Below are positions 35,095 through 44,091 of a stretch of DNA of 64,000 nucleotides, in pieces. The position numbers were made by a program, and so were the translations under genes. The notes under the pieces were generated by a model. The model worked only from the letters and a program-made list of their open reading frames with translations. It made no database searches and was not told the DNA's origin. Origin of the DNA: Streptantibioticus ferralitis (lineage in GTDB: Bacteria > Actinomycetota > Actinomycetes > Streptomycetales > Streptomycetaceae); NCBI RefSeq assembly GCF_029223525.1, contig NZ_JARHTQ010000006.1, positions 124,001 through 188,000 on the forward strand. Direction: 5' to 3'. Position 1 is the first letter of the stretch. Every line of letters starts with the position of its first letter.

Positions 35095-37250
35095 CCGTGA
35101 CGACGGTAACCACCGCGGTGACAGGGGCCGTCGGCACCGCGCACACCCGCCTGGAGGGCCGGGACAAGGTCACCGGAGCGGCCCGCTACGCGGGAGAGAT
35201 CCCCTACGCCGAACTCGCCCACGGCTGGCTGGTGGTGTCCACCATCGCCCGCGGCCGCATCCGCTCCGTGGAGTCCGCCCCCGTACTGGACATGCCCGGC
35301 GTCCTCGCGGTGCTGCACCATGGGAACGCCCCACGCGTCAACGGCGACTACGCAGGCATGTTGGGACGGCCCGACCCGATCGTCGCGCCCTTCCAGCACG
35401 ACCGCGTGCCGTATGCGGGCTGGCCGGTGGCGCTGGTCGTCGCCGAAACGTCCGAGCAGGCCAGGGAGGCCGCCGAGGCGCTGGTGGTCCGGTACGACGA
35501 GGAGCCGCACGATGTGGCGTTCTCCGCCGGACATCCCGGTACGTACACGCCGGAGAACTCCCCCCATATGCAGGCGGAGACCGAGAAGGGGGACCTCGAG
35601 GCCGAACTCGCCGCGTCCGCCGCCGTCGTGGACGCGGAATACACCACACCGGAAGAGCACCACAGCCCGTTGGAACCGCATGCGGCGATGGCGCGCTGGG
35701 ACAACGGCCGACTTGAGGTCGTCGACTCCAACCAGGGCAGCATGTGGGTCGCGGACGAGCTCGCGAAGCTGTTCTCCCTCGATCCGGCCTCGGTACGGGT
35801 GCGGTCCGAGCACGTCGGCGGCGCCTTCGGGTCCAAGGGGGTGCGCCCGCACCAGGTGTGCGCGGTGATGGCGACGACCGTGCTGCACCGCCCGGTCCGA
35901 GTGGTCCTGACTCGACGCCAGATGTTCTCGCTCGTCGGCTACCGGAGCCCGACCGCGCAGCGGGTCCGGCTCGGCGCCGACGCCGACGGTCGGCTGCGCG
36001 CGTTCGACCACCAGGCGCACTGCCTCACTTCGACCGTTCACGAATTCGTCGAGCCGAGCGCCGGGGTGGGGCGGGTGATGTACGACGCCGCCGCGCACCA
36101 CACCGTCAACCGGGTCGTGCCACTCGATGTGCCGACACCGACGTTCATGCGCGCGCCGGGCGAGGCGCCGGGCTCGTTCGCGGTGGAGTCCGCGCTCGAT
36201 GAACTCGCCGAGAAGTGCGGCATGGACCCGATCGCGCTCCGCACGCTCAACGAACCGGACGCCGGGCCCGTCTCCGGGTTGCCGTTCAGCAGCCGCAATC
36301 TGCTCGCTTGCTTCCAGGAAGGCGCCCGCAGGTTCGGCTGGGCGGACCGGGATCCGCGTCCCGGCCTGCACAGGGAAGGGCGCTGGCTACTCGGCACCGG
36401 TACCGCGGCCGCCTCGTTCCCCTCCGGAGCCGCCCCGTCCACCGCGGCCGTGACGGCGGAGGCGGACGGCACCTTCACGGTACGGATCACCGCGGCGGAC
36501 GTCGGGACCGGTGCGCGGACCGCGCTCACCCAGATCGCCGCGGACGCACTGGAGGTGGCGCCGGAACGCGTCCGCATGCGGATCGCGGACAGCGACTTCG
36601 GCCCTGCGATGGTCGCGGGCGGCTCGATGGGCACCCGCTCCTGGGCCTGGGCGGTCATGGCCGCGGTGAGCGAGCTGCGGGAGCGCCTGAGCCTGGGCGG
36701 TGGCATCCCGCCCGAGGGGATCACCGCACGGTCGAACACCGCGGAGGCCGTCGGCGCGCTGCCGAGTCGCGAACGGCACGCCTTCGGTGCGCAGTTCGCC
36801 GAGGTCGCCGTGGACGTCACCACCGGCGAGGTACGGGTACGACGGATGCTGGGCATCTTCGCCGCGGGCCGGATCGTCAACCCGCTGACCGCGCGCAGCC
36901 AGCTCGTCGGCGGGATGATCTGGGGCCTTTCCATGGCGCTGCACGAGGAGGCGTTCCGGGACAAGGCGTCGGGCGGCCATGTCGGCGCCGACTTCGCGGG
37001 CTACCACTTCGCCGCGAACGCCGATGTACCACTGATCGAGGCGGACTGGGTGGACGACCCGGACGACGACGACCCGGTCGGGATCAAGGGCATCGGCGAG
37101 ATCGGGATCGTGGGAGTCGCGGCGGCGATCGCCAACGCGGTCTGGCATGCGACCGGTGTACGCCACCGGCACCTGCCGATCCGGCCCGACCGGGTCCTGC
37201 TGGCGGGAGCCGAACCAGGAGGAGGCCGGGATGCTCGATCTCGCCGGTGA
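35091..37250 (+). CDS. Molybdenum hydroxylase, molybdopterin-binding subunit (PaoC/YagR type)
   Basis: The product has 719 residues from ATG 35091, overlapping the FAD-subunit stop. It has the aldehyde oxidase/xanthine dehydrogenase a/b hammerhead domain (about 18-130), then molybdopterin-cytosine-dinucleotide-binding segments (GGAFGSKG about 243; APGEAPGSFAVE about 353) and the catalytic glutamate motif GIKGIGEIGIVG near the C-terminus. It oxidises aldehydes or N-heterocycles. Its end overlaps the XdhC gene by 20 bases. Confidence 0.94.
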   Translation: MTVTTVTTAVTGAVGTAHTRLEGRDKVTGAARYAGEIPYAELAHGWLVVSTIARGRIRSVESAPVLDMPGVLAVLHHGNAPRVNGDYAGMLGRPDPIVAPFQHDRVPYAGWPVALVVAETSEQAREAAEALVVRYDEEPHDVAFSAGHPGTYTPENSPHMQAETEKGDLEAELAASAAVVDAEYTTPEEHHSPLEPHAAMARWDNGRLEVVDSNQGSMWVADELAKLFSLDPASVRVRSEHVGGAFGSKGVRPHQVCAVMATTVLHRPVRVVLTRRQMFSLVGYRSPTAQRVRLGADADGRLRAFDHQAHCLTSTVHEFVEPSAGVGRVMYDAAAHHTVNRVVPLDVPTPTFMRAPGEAPGSFAVESALDELAEKCGMDPIALRTLNEPDAGPVSGLPFSSRNLLACFQEGARRFGWADRDPRPGLHREGRWLLGTGTAAASFPSGAAPSTAAVTAEADGTFTVRITAADVGTGARTALTQIAADALEVAPERVRMRIADSDFGPAMVAGGSMGTRSWAWAVMAAVSELRERLSLGGGIPPEGITARSNTAEAVGALPSRERHAFGAQFAEVAVDVTTGEVRVRRMLGIFAAGRIVNPLTARSQLVGGMIWGLSMALHEEAFRDKASGGHVGADFAGYHFAANADVPLIEADWVDDPDDDDPVGIKGIGEIGIVGVAAAIANAVWHATGVRHRHLPIRPDRVLLAGAEPGGGRDARSRR

Positions 37251-38388
37251 GTTGAACCGGTGGATGGAGGAGGGCCGCGACTTCGCCGTCGCCACCGTGG
37301 TGGCCGTCGGTGGCAGCGCCCCGCGCGACCCTGGCGCGGCCCTCGCCGTCGACAGCCAGGGTGCGGCCATCGGCTCGGTCTCCGGCGGCTGTGTGGAAGG
37401 GGCGGTGTACGACCTGTGCGCCCAGGCGCTGCAGGACGGCACGACGGTGCTCGAACGGTTCGGTTACAGCGCGGAGGACGCCTTCGCGGTGGGACTGACC
37501 TGTGGTGGGGTCATCGAGGTCCTGGTCACGCCGGTGCGGGCGGACTCACCGGGCAGGAAGGTGTTGGCGGCGGCGCTGTCGGCCGCCGCCCGGGGCGAGG
37601 CGGCGGCGGTCGCCCGCGTGGCCCGCGGCCCGGCCGAACTGCTCGGTCGGGCGTTGCTGGTGCACCCCGGCGGATCGTACGAAGGCGGTCTGGGCGGGCA
37701 TCCGGAGCTGGATCGTACGGCGGTGGCACAGACCCGCGCCATGCTGGACGCCGGTCGCACCGGCGCGTTCACCGTCGCGGAGAGCGGATCGCACTGCGGG
37801 GACGAGCTGACGCTGTTCGTGGAGTCGAGCGTGCCGCCGCCCCGCATGATCGTGTTCGGTGCCATCGACTTCGCCGCGGCGCTGGTGCGTACCGGCAAGT
37901 TCCTCGGTTACCACGTGACCGTGTGCGACGCCCGTCCCGTCTTCGCGACGCGGGTCCGCTTCCCGGAGGCTGACGACATCGTGGTCGACTGGCCGCACCG
38001 CTACCTCCAGCGCACCGAGACCGACGGCCGCACGGTACTGTGCGTGCTCACCCATGACGCCAAGTTCGACGTTCCGCTGCTGGAGGCCGCGCTGCGGCTG
38101 CCGGTCGCGTTCGTCGGCGCGATGGGCTCGCGCCGCACCCATGAGGAGCGCAACCGCAGGCTTCGCGAGGCCGGGGTCACCGAACGCGAACTGGCCCGGC
38201 TCCGCTCGCCGATCGGCCTCGACCTCGGCGCCCGTACGCCCGAGGAGACCGCCCTGTCCATCGCGGCGGAGATCGTCGCGGCCCGGCGGGGCGGTACCGG
38301 TGTTCCCCTGACCGGCTCGCGGACCTCGATCCACCATGACGCGCACGAACCGGGAAGCGGTGCGGTCGGAGCGCATGCCGCCGCATGA
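37231..38388 (+). CDS. XdhC-family molybdenum cofactor maturation factor
   Basis: The product has 385 residues from ATG 37231, with AGGAGGAGG 6 bases upstream inside the end of the previous gene. The N-terminal XdhC/CoxI domain has VGGSAPRDPGAALAV and SVSGGCVEGAVYD (about 50-62) and LTCGGVIEVLV; the C-terminal Rossmann domain has FGAIDFAAAL and VGAMGSRRTHEERNRRL. Such proteins bind the sulfurated molybdenum cofactor and insert it into hydroxylases, here surely the enzyme encoded just upstream. Confidence 0.94.
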   Translation: MLDLAGELNRWMEEGRDFAVATVVAVGGSAPRDPGAALAVDSQGAAIGSVSGGCVEGAVYDLCAQALQDGTTVLERFGYSAEDAFAVGLTCGGVIEVLVTPVRADSPGRKVLAAALSAAARGEAAAVARVARGPAELLGRALLVHPGGSYEGGLGGHPELDRTAVAQTRAMLDAGRTGAFTVAESGSHCGDELTLFVESSVPPPRMIVFGAIDFAAALVRTGKFLGYHVTVCDARPVFATRVRFPEADDIVVDWPHRYLQRTETDGRTVLCVLTHDAKFDVPLLEAALRLPVAFVGAMGSRRTHEERNRRLREAGVTERELARLRSPIGLDLGARTPEETALSIAAEIVAARRGGTGVPLTGSRTSIHHDAHEPGSGAVGAHAAA

Positions 38389-38429
38389 CCCGGCTCGGAG
38401 GTGACGGCGACGGAACCGCCTTACGGGCC

Positions 38430-39449
38430 CTAGGTGTTGAAGCCAACGTGTACATGGTCGTGGTGGGTGTCATCGCTGAAGAACTGGTTGGCGGTGGCAC
38501 CGCCCGACAGTTGGACGGGTCCGCCGACGTTGTACGAACCGGCCGCCGCCGCATCGCGCATGAACGATTCGATGAGGCCGCGTGAGGTCGCCGGGTCGAC
38601 CACCGCGTGCCCGTCGATCCGCCACACGTCGAAGGCGCGGCCGAGCGGGTGGTCACTGGGCCGGTTGGTGCCGAACACATCCAGCGGGTGGCCGGAGCGT
38701 ACGACGCTGATGTCCATCCGGTAGCGGCCCGCGAGTTGGAGCATGGCCCCCAGAGCGCTGTGGTGGATGGCACCGCTGCGGACGTCCGCCGCCCCGGCGG
38801 GCGGCAGCGAGATGCGGGAGTCGGCCAGCACCCTGCGGGCGTCGTCCGGCAGGGACGCTGCCGCCGGGCCCGGCTGGGCGGGGTGCAACGCCGTGACGTC
38901 CCAGCGCGGCTGCGCCCGGCTCAGCCGTACGTCGACGGTCGTGCCGCCCGTGGTGAGGGGTCCGCCGCCGCCCCGGGTCCACTGCCGGCAGACGACCAGC
39001 ACACTGCCGGAGTCCGCCAGGATCCCGCCGTACTGCGCCTCGACCACCTGGAGCGCCGCCTCGTCCGCGTCGGGCAGCAGCGGCCCCGCCTGGTCGGCCA
39101 GCGCGGCGGGCAGGCCGAGCGCCGCGACGCGGTCCCGGGCCCGCGCCACCCCCTTGCCGCCGCGCGGCCAGGCGCCGAGGGCTTCGATGAGTCGCACGGC
39201 GCGCAGCTTCACCTGGGGATCGACGTCAGCGGAGCTCGGCCGCCACGTCGTCGTGCGCGGCAGCCCGGTCCCGGAAGCGGCCGGGCCGGGGGTGGACGTG
39301 GTGGCGGTCGGCCGGTGCGTCGCCGTGGCCCTGTGCGTGCCGGTGGCCGAGCACCCGGCCGCCTCCAGTGCGACGGCGGCGGCGCCGAGCAGGACGGCAC
39401 GGCGGCCGATCCCGTCGGGTTGCTGGAAGGGATCAGGATCGCGGGCCAT
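38430..39449 (-). CDS. Exported lipoprotein with M15-like metallopeptidase fold
   Basis: The product has 339 residues from ATG 39449 (GAGGAG upstream). The N-terminus has a twin-arginine-like GRRAVLLG and then LEAAGC, so it looks like a Tat-exported lipoprotein with a Thr/Ser/Pro linker. The C-terminal domain contains SDHPLGRAFDVWRIDG (about residue 275) and HHDHVHVGF at the end, matching the metal ligands S-x-H-x-x-G-x-A-x-D and H-x-H of the D-Ala-D-Ala carboxypeptidase/hedgehog (M15) fold. A cell-wall peptidase role outside the membrane is likely. The middle domain (about 70-230) is not recognised. Confidence 0.75.
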   Translation of the reverse strand: MARDPDPFQQPDGIGRRAVLLGAAAVALEAAGCSATGTHRATATHRPTATTSTPGPAASGTGLPRTTTWRPSSADVDPQVKLRAVRLIEALGAWPRGGKGVARARDRVAALGLPAALADQAGPLLPDADEAALQVVEAQYGGILADSGSVLVVCRQWTRGGGGPLTTGGTTVDVRLSRAQPRWDVTALHPAQPGPAAASLPDDARRVLADSRISLPPAGAADVRSGAIHHSALGAMLQLAGRYRMDISVVRSGHPLDVFGTNRPSDHPLGRAFDVWRIDGHAVVDPATSRGLIESFMRDAAAAGSYNVGGPVQLSGGATANQFFSDDTHHDHVHVGFNT

Positions 39450-39672
39450 CGTGCGCTCCTCGAACCGGCCGGACATCGGGCCATGCGGTGCCCGTCCAGT
39501 GTGCCCCGGTGATCCGGCGCCGGCACGAGGAGCGCACGGTGGCGCGGCGGCGGGGTTCCGATCTGCGCCAACTGGCTTGAAGACGCCGCTGGCGCTGGCT
39601 AGTTGACGGATCCGGCATGTCGTGCGGCGGCGACAGCGCCGGTTGTCAGTGCCCGCCACTATCTTGGGTCGC

Positions 39673-39861
39673 ATGTCCCCGACCTCCCTGCCGCAGGTGA
39701 CGCCTGCGCCCGCTTCCGTGCGTCTGGCACTGGCTCAGGCCGCCATCCGCGCACTGACGACGCGGGGCGACCTAACCCCCGAGGAACGGCTGGAGTTGGC
39801 CCACTGGCAGCGGGAATGGCTCGCGGCCTGGTGCGACAACAGATACGTCATCACGGCATAG
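39673..39861 (+). CDS. Small hypothetical protein
   Basis: The product has 62 residues from ATG 39673, mainly helical, ending LELAHWQREWLAAWCDNRYVITA. Composition and codon use look genuine. No domain is recognised, there are no membrane segments, and no clear ribosome binding site is seen. It may be a leaderless actinobacterial small protein. The gap 39862-40108 shows no gene. Confidence 0.55.
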   Translation: MSPTSLPQVTPAPASVRLALAQAAIRALTTRGDLTPEERLELAHWQREWLAAWCDNRYVITA

Positions 39862-40108
39862 CACCCACGACCGCGCGAAGGAGTGTGAAGACCACCCGGA
39901 CCAGCATCCGGAACTCGACGCCCACCGGGATCCGGACCCGTCCGGCACCTTGAACAGGCCACAGGGATGATCACGGACCACGGCCTCGGCACCGGCACCG
40001 GCACCGGACGATCCCCCGCGTCGCCCGGTACCGAGCCGCGCCCCCGACACCTCGCCGCCGCTCGGGGTCGTTACCGCCCGGAGCCGCGAGGCACTGCGCT
40101 GAGTATAT

Positions 40109-40121
40109 TGGCTCGGAGCCA
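40109..40121. promoter_or_regulatory. Putative operator TGGCTC-G-GAGCCA
   Basis: A perfect odd palindrome lies next to an AT-rich TATATT sequence, 20 bases before a TetR-type gene. Position suggests autoregulation. Confidence 0.55.
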
Positions 40122-40141
40122 GTCAACGCAGGAGTTACAGC

Positions 40142-40756
40142 ATGTCCCCGCGACGCGCAGCGGTCAATGAAGAATTGCGGCGCCGTTCCCGCGAGCGGCT
40201 GCTGCAGGCGACGATCGAGCTGGTCGACGAACGCGGCTACGAGGCCACCACCTTGGCGGACATCGCGGACCGGGCGGGCGCGGCGCGCGGACTGGTCTCC
40301 TACTACTTCCCCGGAAAGCGTCCGCTCCTGCAGTCAGCAGTGCACCGGCTGATGCATCAGACACTGGCCGCGGCGCTGGAACGCGAACCGCGCACTGACG
40401 ACGGTGCGGAGCGAATGGCCCGGGCCATCGACGCGGTCCTGGGACTCACCCGCACCCACACCACGCTGATGCGCACCCATATGGCCTCGATCCTGCAGAA
40501 CGAGGGGTTCATCCAGTGCCCCGAGCAGCAGAGACTGGCCGCGCTGCTGGAGGACACGGTGATCCGCTGGGGTGCCGAGGATCCGCCGGAGGACTACCGC
40601 ATGCTGCGCGCGCTGCTCATGGGTGCGGTCGTCGCACTGCTGCTGCCGGGTGCGCCGATGCCGTTGGCGAGCCTGCGCGCCGAGTTGTTCCAGCGCTACG
40701 GGCTGGACTGGAAACTGGGTGTGCCGCCGGAGGGCGAGCCGCCGCCCCGGATCTGA
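40142..40756 (+). CDS. TetR/AcrR-family regulator
   Basis: The product has 204 residues, with GGAGTT upstream of ATG 40142. The HTH is at residues 12-58 (RRSRERLLQATIELVDERGYEATTLADIADRAGAARGLVSYYFPGKRPLL). The C-terminal ligand domain is unremarkable. No neighbour is an obvious target; the next gene is an FprA-type reductase separated by terminators. The palindrome at 40109-40121 probably serves for autoregulation. Confidence 0.9.
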   Translation: MSPRRAAVNEELRRRSRERLLQATIELVDERGYEATTLADIADRAGAARGLVSYYFPGKRPLLQSAVHRLMHQTLAAALEREPRTDDGAERMARAIDAVLGLTRTHTTLMRTHMASILQNEGFIQCPEQQRLAALLEDTVIRWGAEDPPEDYRMLRALLMGAVVALLLPGAPMPLASLRAELFQRYGLDWKLGVPPEGEPPPRI

Positions 40757-40791
40757 CGGACCTGACACACCGGCGGCGACGCACTGTCCCG

Positions 40792-40810
40792 CGCACCGCC
40801 GCGCGGTGCG
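40792..40810. terminator. Hairpin terminator after the TetR gene
   Basis: CGCACCGC and GCGGTGCG form an 8-bp perfect stem with a 3-base loop, followed by ATCCTTT. Confidence 0.65.
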
Positions 40811-40840
40811 ATCCTTTAGGTGACCGGCAAGTGACCGACG

Positions 40841-40863
40841 GGTACCCGGCTGGGCCGGGTACC
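40841..40863. other. Hairpin in the leader of fprA
   Basis: A 9-bp stem (GGTACCCGG / CCGGGTACC) with a 5-base loop lies 41 bases before the fprA start, among three TGACCG repeats. It could be a second terminator or a leader structure. Confidence 0.5.
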
Positions 40864-40904
40864 TGACCGGCGGACCTTCGGGTGCCGACGGGAAGGAGCC
40901 GCAC

Positions 40905-42248
40905 GTGCTTCGAGTCGCAGTCGTCGGGTCCGGCCCCAGCGGGGTGTACACCGCGGAGTCGCTGACCCGCCAGACAGCGCTGCCGGATGTGGCGGTGGAC
41001 GTACTCGACCGGCTGCCGTGCCCGTACGGCCTGGTGCGCTACGGGGTGGCGCCCGACCACGAGAAGATCAAGTCCCTGCAGGGCGCACTGCGCCGGGTAC
41101 TGGAGCAGCCCGGTGTGCGGTTCCTCGGCAACGTGCCGGTGGACGGTGCGGGACTGGCCCCGGCCCAGCTCCTGTCGCTCTACCACGCCGTCGTCTACTG
41201 CGTCGGCGCCTCCACCGACCGGCACCTCGGCATCCCCGGCGAGGACCTGCCCGGCAGCGTCTCCGCCACCAGCTTCGTGTCCTGGTACAGCGCGCACCCC
41301 GACACACCGCCGAACGGCTTCGTGCTGAACGCCCGGTCCGCCGTGGTCATCGGGGTGGGCAATGTCGCGGTCGACGTGACCCGCATCCTGGCCCGCGGCC
41401 CGGGCGAGTTGCGGCACACCGACGTGCCCGAGGCGGCGCTGCGCGCGCTGGGCGCGAGCCGGGTGCGGGACGTGCACATGGTGGGACGGCGCGGGCCCTC
41501 GCAGGCGAAGTTCACCACCAAGGAGTTGCGCGAGCTGGGGCAACTGTCCGATGTGGATGTCACCGTACGGCCGGACGAGCTGGCGATGGACCCCTTCGCG
41601 GCCGATCCCGCCGCGCTCCCCGCTGTCGCGCGACGCAATCTGGAGGCCCTGCGCGGCTGGGCGGAGCGCGGTCCGCAGGACCGGCCGCGCCGTATCCATC
41701 TGCGGTTCTTCCTACGCCCTGTGGAGTTGCTCGGCACCGAGCGGGTAGCGGCCGTACGGCTGGAGCGGACGGTTCCGGACGGTTGCGGCGGCGTGGTCGG
41801 CACCGGCCGGTTCGAGGAGGTCGAGGCCCAGTTGGTGCTGCGCTCGGTGGGCTACCGGGGCGTGCCGCTGCCGGGGCTTCCGTTCGACGCGAAGCGCGGC
41901 ATCGTGCCCAACGACGCGGGCCGGGTGCTGCGCGACGGCGTGCCGTCGCCGGGCGAGTACGTGGCCGGGTGGATCAAGCGCGGCCCGACCGGCGTGATCG
42001 GCACCAATCGGCCGTGCGCCAAGGAGACCGTCACCTCGTTGCTCGACGACGCGGACCGGCTGTCCGCCCGGTCGCTGCCGGGCGAACCGCTGGACGGCTT
42101 GCGGGAGTTCGGGCTGGATCCGGTGCCGTGGTCGGGTTGGCTGGGCATCGAGGCGGCCGAGGCGGCACTGGGCCGGACGCTGGACCGCGGGCCGGTGAAG
42201 ATCGCGGACTGGGCCGGGCTGCTGGCCGCGGCACGCGCGGCGAGCTAG
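40905..42248 (+). CDS. fprA: Ferredoxin/flavodoxin-NADP+ reductase, FprA (adrenodoxin reductase) type
   Basis: The product has 447 residues from GTG 40905, with GAAGGAG 6 bases upstream. FAD binding is by VVGSGPSGVYTAE (residues 6-18), NADP binding by VVIGVGNVAVDVTRIL (about 147-162), and the family-specific PYGLVRYGVAPDH follows the FAD motif. The end has AGWIKRGPTGVIGTNRPCAKET, typical of the group. It moves electrons between NADPH and ferredoxin, feeding P450s and other oxygenases. It marks the last stable chromosomal gene before the accessory island. Confidence 0.92.
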   Translation: MLRVAVVGSGPSGVYTAESLTRQTALPDVAVDVLDRLPCPYGLVRYGVAPDHEKIKSLQGALRRVLEQPGVRFLGNVPVDGAGLAPAQLLSLYHAVVYCVGASTDRHLGIPGEDLPGSVSATSFVSWYSAHPDTPPNGFVLNARSAVVIGVGNVAVDVTRILARGPGELRHTDVPEAALRALGASRVRDVHMVGRRGPSQAKFTTKELRELGQLSDVDVTVRPDELAMDPFAADPAALPAVARRNLEALRGWAERGPQDRPRRIHLRFFLRPVELLGTERVAAVRLERTVPDGCGGVVGTGRFEEVEAQLVLRSVGYRGVPLPGLPFDAKRGIVPNDAGRVLRDGVPSPGEYVAGWIKRGPTGVIGTNRPCAKETVTSLLDDADRLSARSLPGEPLDGLREFGLDPVPWSGWLGIEAAEAALGRTLDRGPVKIADWAGLLAAARAAS

Positions 42249-42363
42249 CGCGCGGCGGCGCCGAGCCGCCGCTCCTCCCCCTTCGCGGCGGCGAGGACGC
42301 TGTCCAGCAGGCCGGGGAAGACCGCGTCGAGATCGGCGTGCAGCAGGCTGTGCTGGAGGCTCG
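42245..42363 (-). pseudogene. TetR regulator C-terminal remnant
   Basis: About 38 codons (SLQHSLLHADLDAVFPGLLD followed by a charged helix and TAG) read like the end of a TetR-family ligand domain. The stop overlaps the fprA stop on the other strand. Upstream of 42363 the homology is lost and 42364-42484 has no recognisable gene, so only the tail remains. Confidence 0.5.
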
Positions 42364-42484
42364 GGCGTCGCTATACGGGCAAGCCGGCGCGGAACGACCC
42401 TGGCCTGGCTCGGGCCTGCCGCGTCGCTCGCCACGGAGACGACGCGGCTGAGTGAGCACCCGAACGACCCGGGGCCGGGGCTGG

Positions 42485-42955
42485 TCAGGAGCTGACGGCT
42501 GCCGTGTCCGTTCGGCGCGCGGAGAGCAGTGACAGGCAGTTGTCCCACAGGGCTTCGAGGTGCTGGGTGTTGTTGTAGAGCTTGGCGAACAGCACCTGGC
42601 CCTCAAGCTGGGCGACGACCGACCGGGCGGCCTCCCGGGTGTCGCCACCGTGATCCCCGCGCTCCCGGGCCTCGGCGATGACCTTGTCGACCATCTCCAC
42701 CTCGGTGTCGAAGATCTGCTGCAGGCGTTTACGGATGGGCTCGGTCTGGTTGCTCAGTTCCAGGGTGAGGTTGCCGAACATGCAGCCGGAGACGGTCCCG
42801 CAGCTCTGCTGGCCCGCGCGCAGGCCGGCCTCGGTCCCCTCGAACAGCCGGCGCAGCCGCGAGAGCGGCTGCGCGTCGTCCTGCAGAGCCCGGGCCCAGT
42901 CGCTGCGCTGGGCCTCCCAGTGCTCGTCGAGGACGGCCAGGGCAAGAGCCTCCTT
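42485..42955 (-). pseudogene. TetR regulator lacking its DNA-binding domain
   Basis: The frame from 42955 down reads [20 protein letters not shown] and continues through a complete TetR ligand-binding domain ([20 protein letters not shown] in the middle, [21 protein letters not shown] near the end). The helix-turn-helix, which should precede KEALALAVL, is missing: the sequence changes abruptly at 42955/42956 into an integrase fragment on the opposite strand. A start at 43015 would give a 176-residue headless protein, but it cannot bind DNA in the normal way. Confidence 0.85.
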
Positions 42956-43182
42956 GACGAGCACACCGCCGTGCGCGGGCCGGGGACGGGCTGGGACCTG
43001 CACGAGTACCGGCACTCCTCACTCACGCACCTCGGCGAGCAGGGCGCCTCCCTGCTGATGCTGATGCTGATGGCGAAGTCCCGGCACAAGAAGCCGGAGA
43101 ACGTCCGCCGCTGCTTCAAGCCGTCCCCGGAGGCGATCGCCGAACTCACCAGCCTGCTGGCCCCGGGCGACAGCCGCCGCTG
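42956..43182 (+). pseudogene. Tyrosine-recombinase C-terminal fragment
   Basis: About 75 codons are clearly homologous to the end of the integrase at 49816-50790 (homologous part from 50569). The fragment keeps the HEYRH box, but the catalytic tyrosine in NVRRYFKPS is Cys here (NVRRCFKPS), and a CTGATG unit is duplicated (LMLMLMAKS). It starts exactly where the TetR gene on the other strand is cut, so it probably marks an insertion or recombination junction. Confidence 0.88.
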
Positions 43183-43267
43183 GGCGTCCGCCCGGCCTCC
43201 GTCAGGGTGCCGGGCCGAAATTCGTTTGATGATGGGCCGGCAGGATCGCGGGGTTTCGGGGTTGCTG

Positions 43268-43999
43268 TCAGGTCAGTGGCCGTGTGTCATCGAAGAGTTT
43301 GCCGGTGGGCCCGTTCCCGTCCAGGGTCGCTGCCCACACCACACCGCGTGCGCTTTCGCTGGCGGGACGTGCGTTGTCTTCGTCGCCGCGTTCGGGGTGG
43401 GTGGCGGTCTCGCCTGGGTCGACGGCGTTGACGAGGATGGGCGTGTCCTTCAGGGCCCGGGCCAGCACGGTGGTCAGGACGTTGAGCGTGTGTTTGGCGA
43501 CGGAGTAAGCCGGGGCGCGCAGGCTGGCGCCGAGGTCGAGCCCGGTGGCGATCTGCTGGGCGGAGATGCTGGAGACGTTGACGATGCGGGCGGCGGGGGC
43601 AGCTTTCAGCAGAGGCAGCAGTGACTGGACCAGACGCCAGGGGCCGATCACGTCGACCTCCAGCGCGGAGCGCACGGCGTCGGGGTCGGCGTCCAGCGCG
43701 GACAGCACGGTGAAGTCGACGGCGTCGCATGCGTTGTTGACCAGGGCGTCCAGGTGGCCGGCGGTCCGGGTGAGGTAGTCGGCAGCCTCGTCCATGCTGG
43801 CCGCATCGGTGAGGTCGAGGCGAAGGGCCGTCGCCTGGTGGTTTTCCTGGCGCAGTTGTGCGGCCAGGGATTGGGCGCGGGAGACGTCGCGCGCGGTGAG
43901 GATCACGTGGTAGCCGAGTTCGGCGAGCTGGCGGGCGACCGCGAAGCCGAGGCCGAGCGGGCGGCTGGTGCCGGTGATGAGTGCGGTCTTTGTCGTCAT
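43268..43999 (-). CDS. SDR-family oxidoreductase
   Basis: The product has 243 residues from ATG 43999 with AAGGAAA upstream. It is a classical [17 protein letters not shown] (cofactor motif), [22 protein letters not shown] (Ser), YSVAKH (Tyr-Lys). The C-terminal [13 protein letters not shown] is also typical. It is downstream of an MFS exporter and probably in its transcript (92-base gap). Substrate unknown. It likely belongs to the TetR-controlled module at 43.3-46.2 kb. Confidence 0.88.
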   Translation of the reverse strand: MTTKTALITGTSRPLGLGFAVARQLAELGYHVILTARDVSRAQSLAAQLRQENHQATALRLDLTDAASMDEAADYLTRTAGHLDALVNNACDAVDFTVLSALDADPDAVRSALEVDVIGPWRLVQSLLPLLKAAPAARIVNVSSISAQQIATGLDLGASLRAPAYSVAKHTLNVLTTVLARALKDTPILVNAVDPGETATHPERGDEDNARPASESARGVVWAATLDGNGPTGKLFDDTRPLT

Positions 44000-44091
44000 G
44001 CCGTTTTCCTTACGTTGTAGGAAGGCCCTTGGCCGGTGCTCTTGGTCCGCCTGGCCCAGGGCAGGGAGAACTCCGCAGCCGGAGCCCGGGT

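Noticed and set aside
42485-43015. Headless TetR as an intact new regulator starting at 43015
   Set aside because: The first 20 residues are antisense to the integrase fragment, and the helix-turn-helix is missing.
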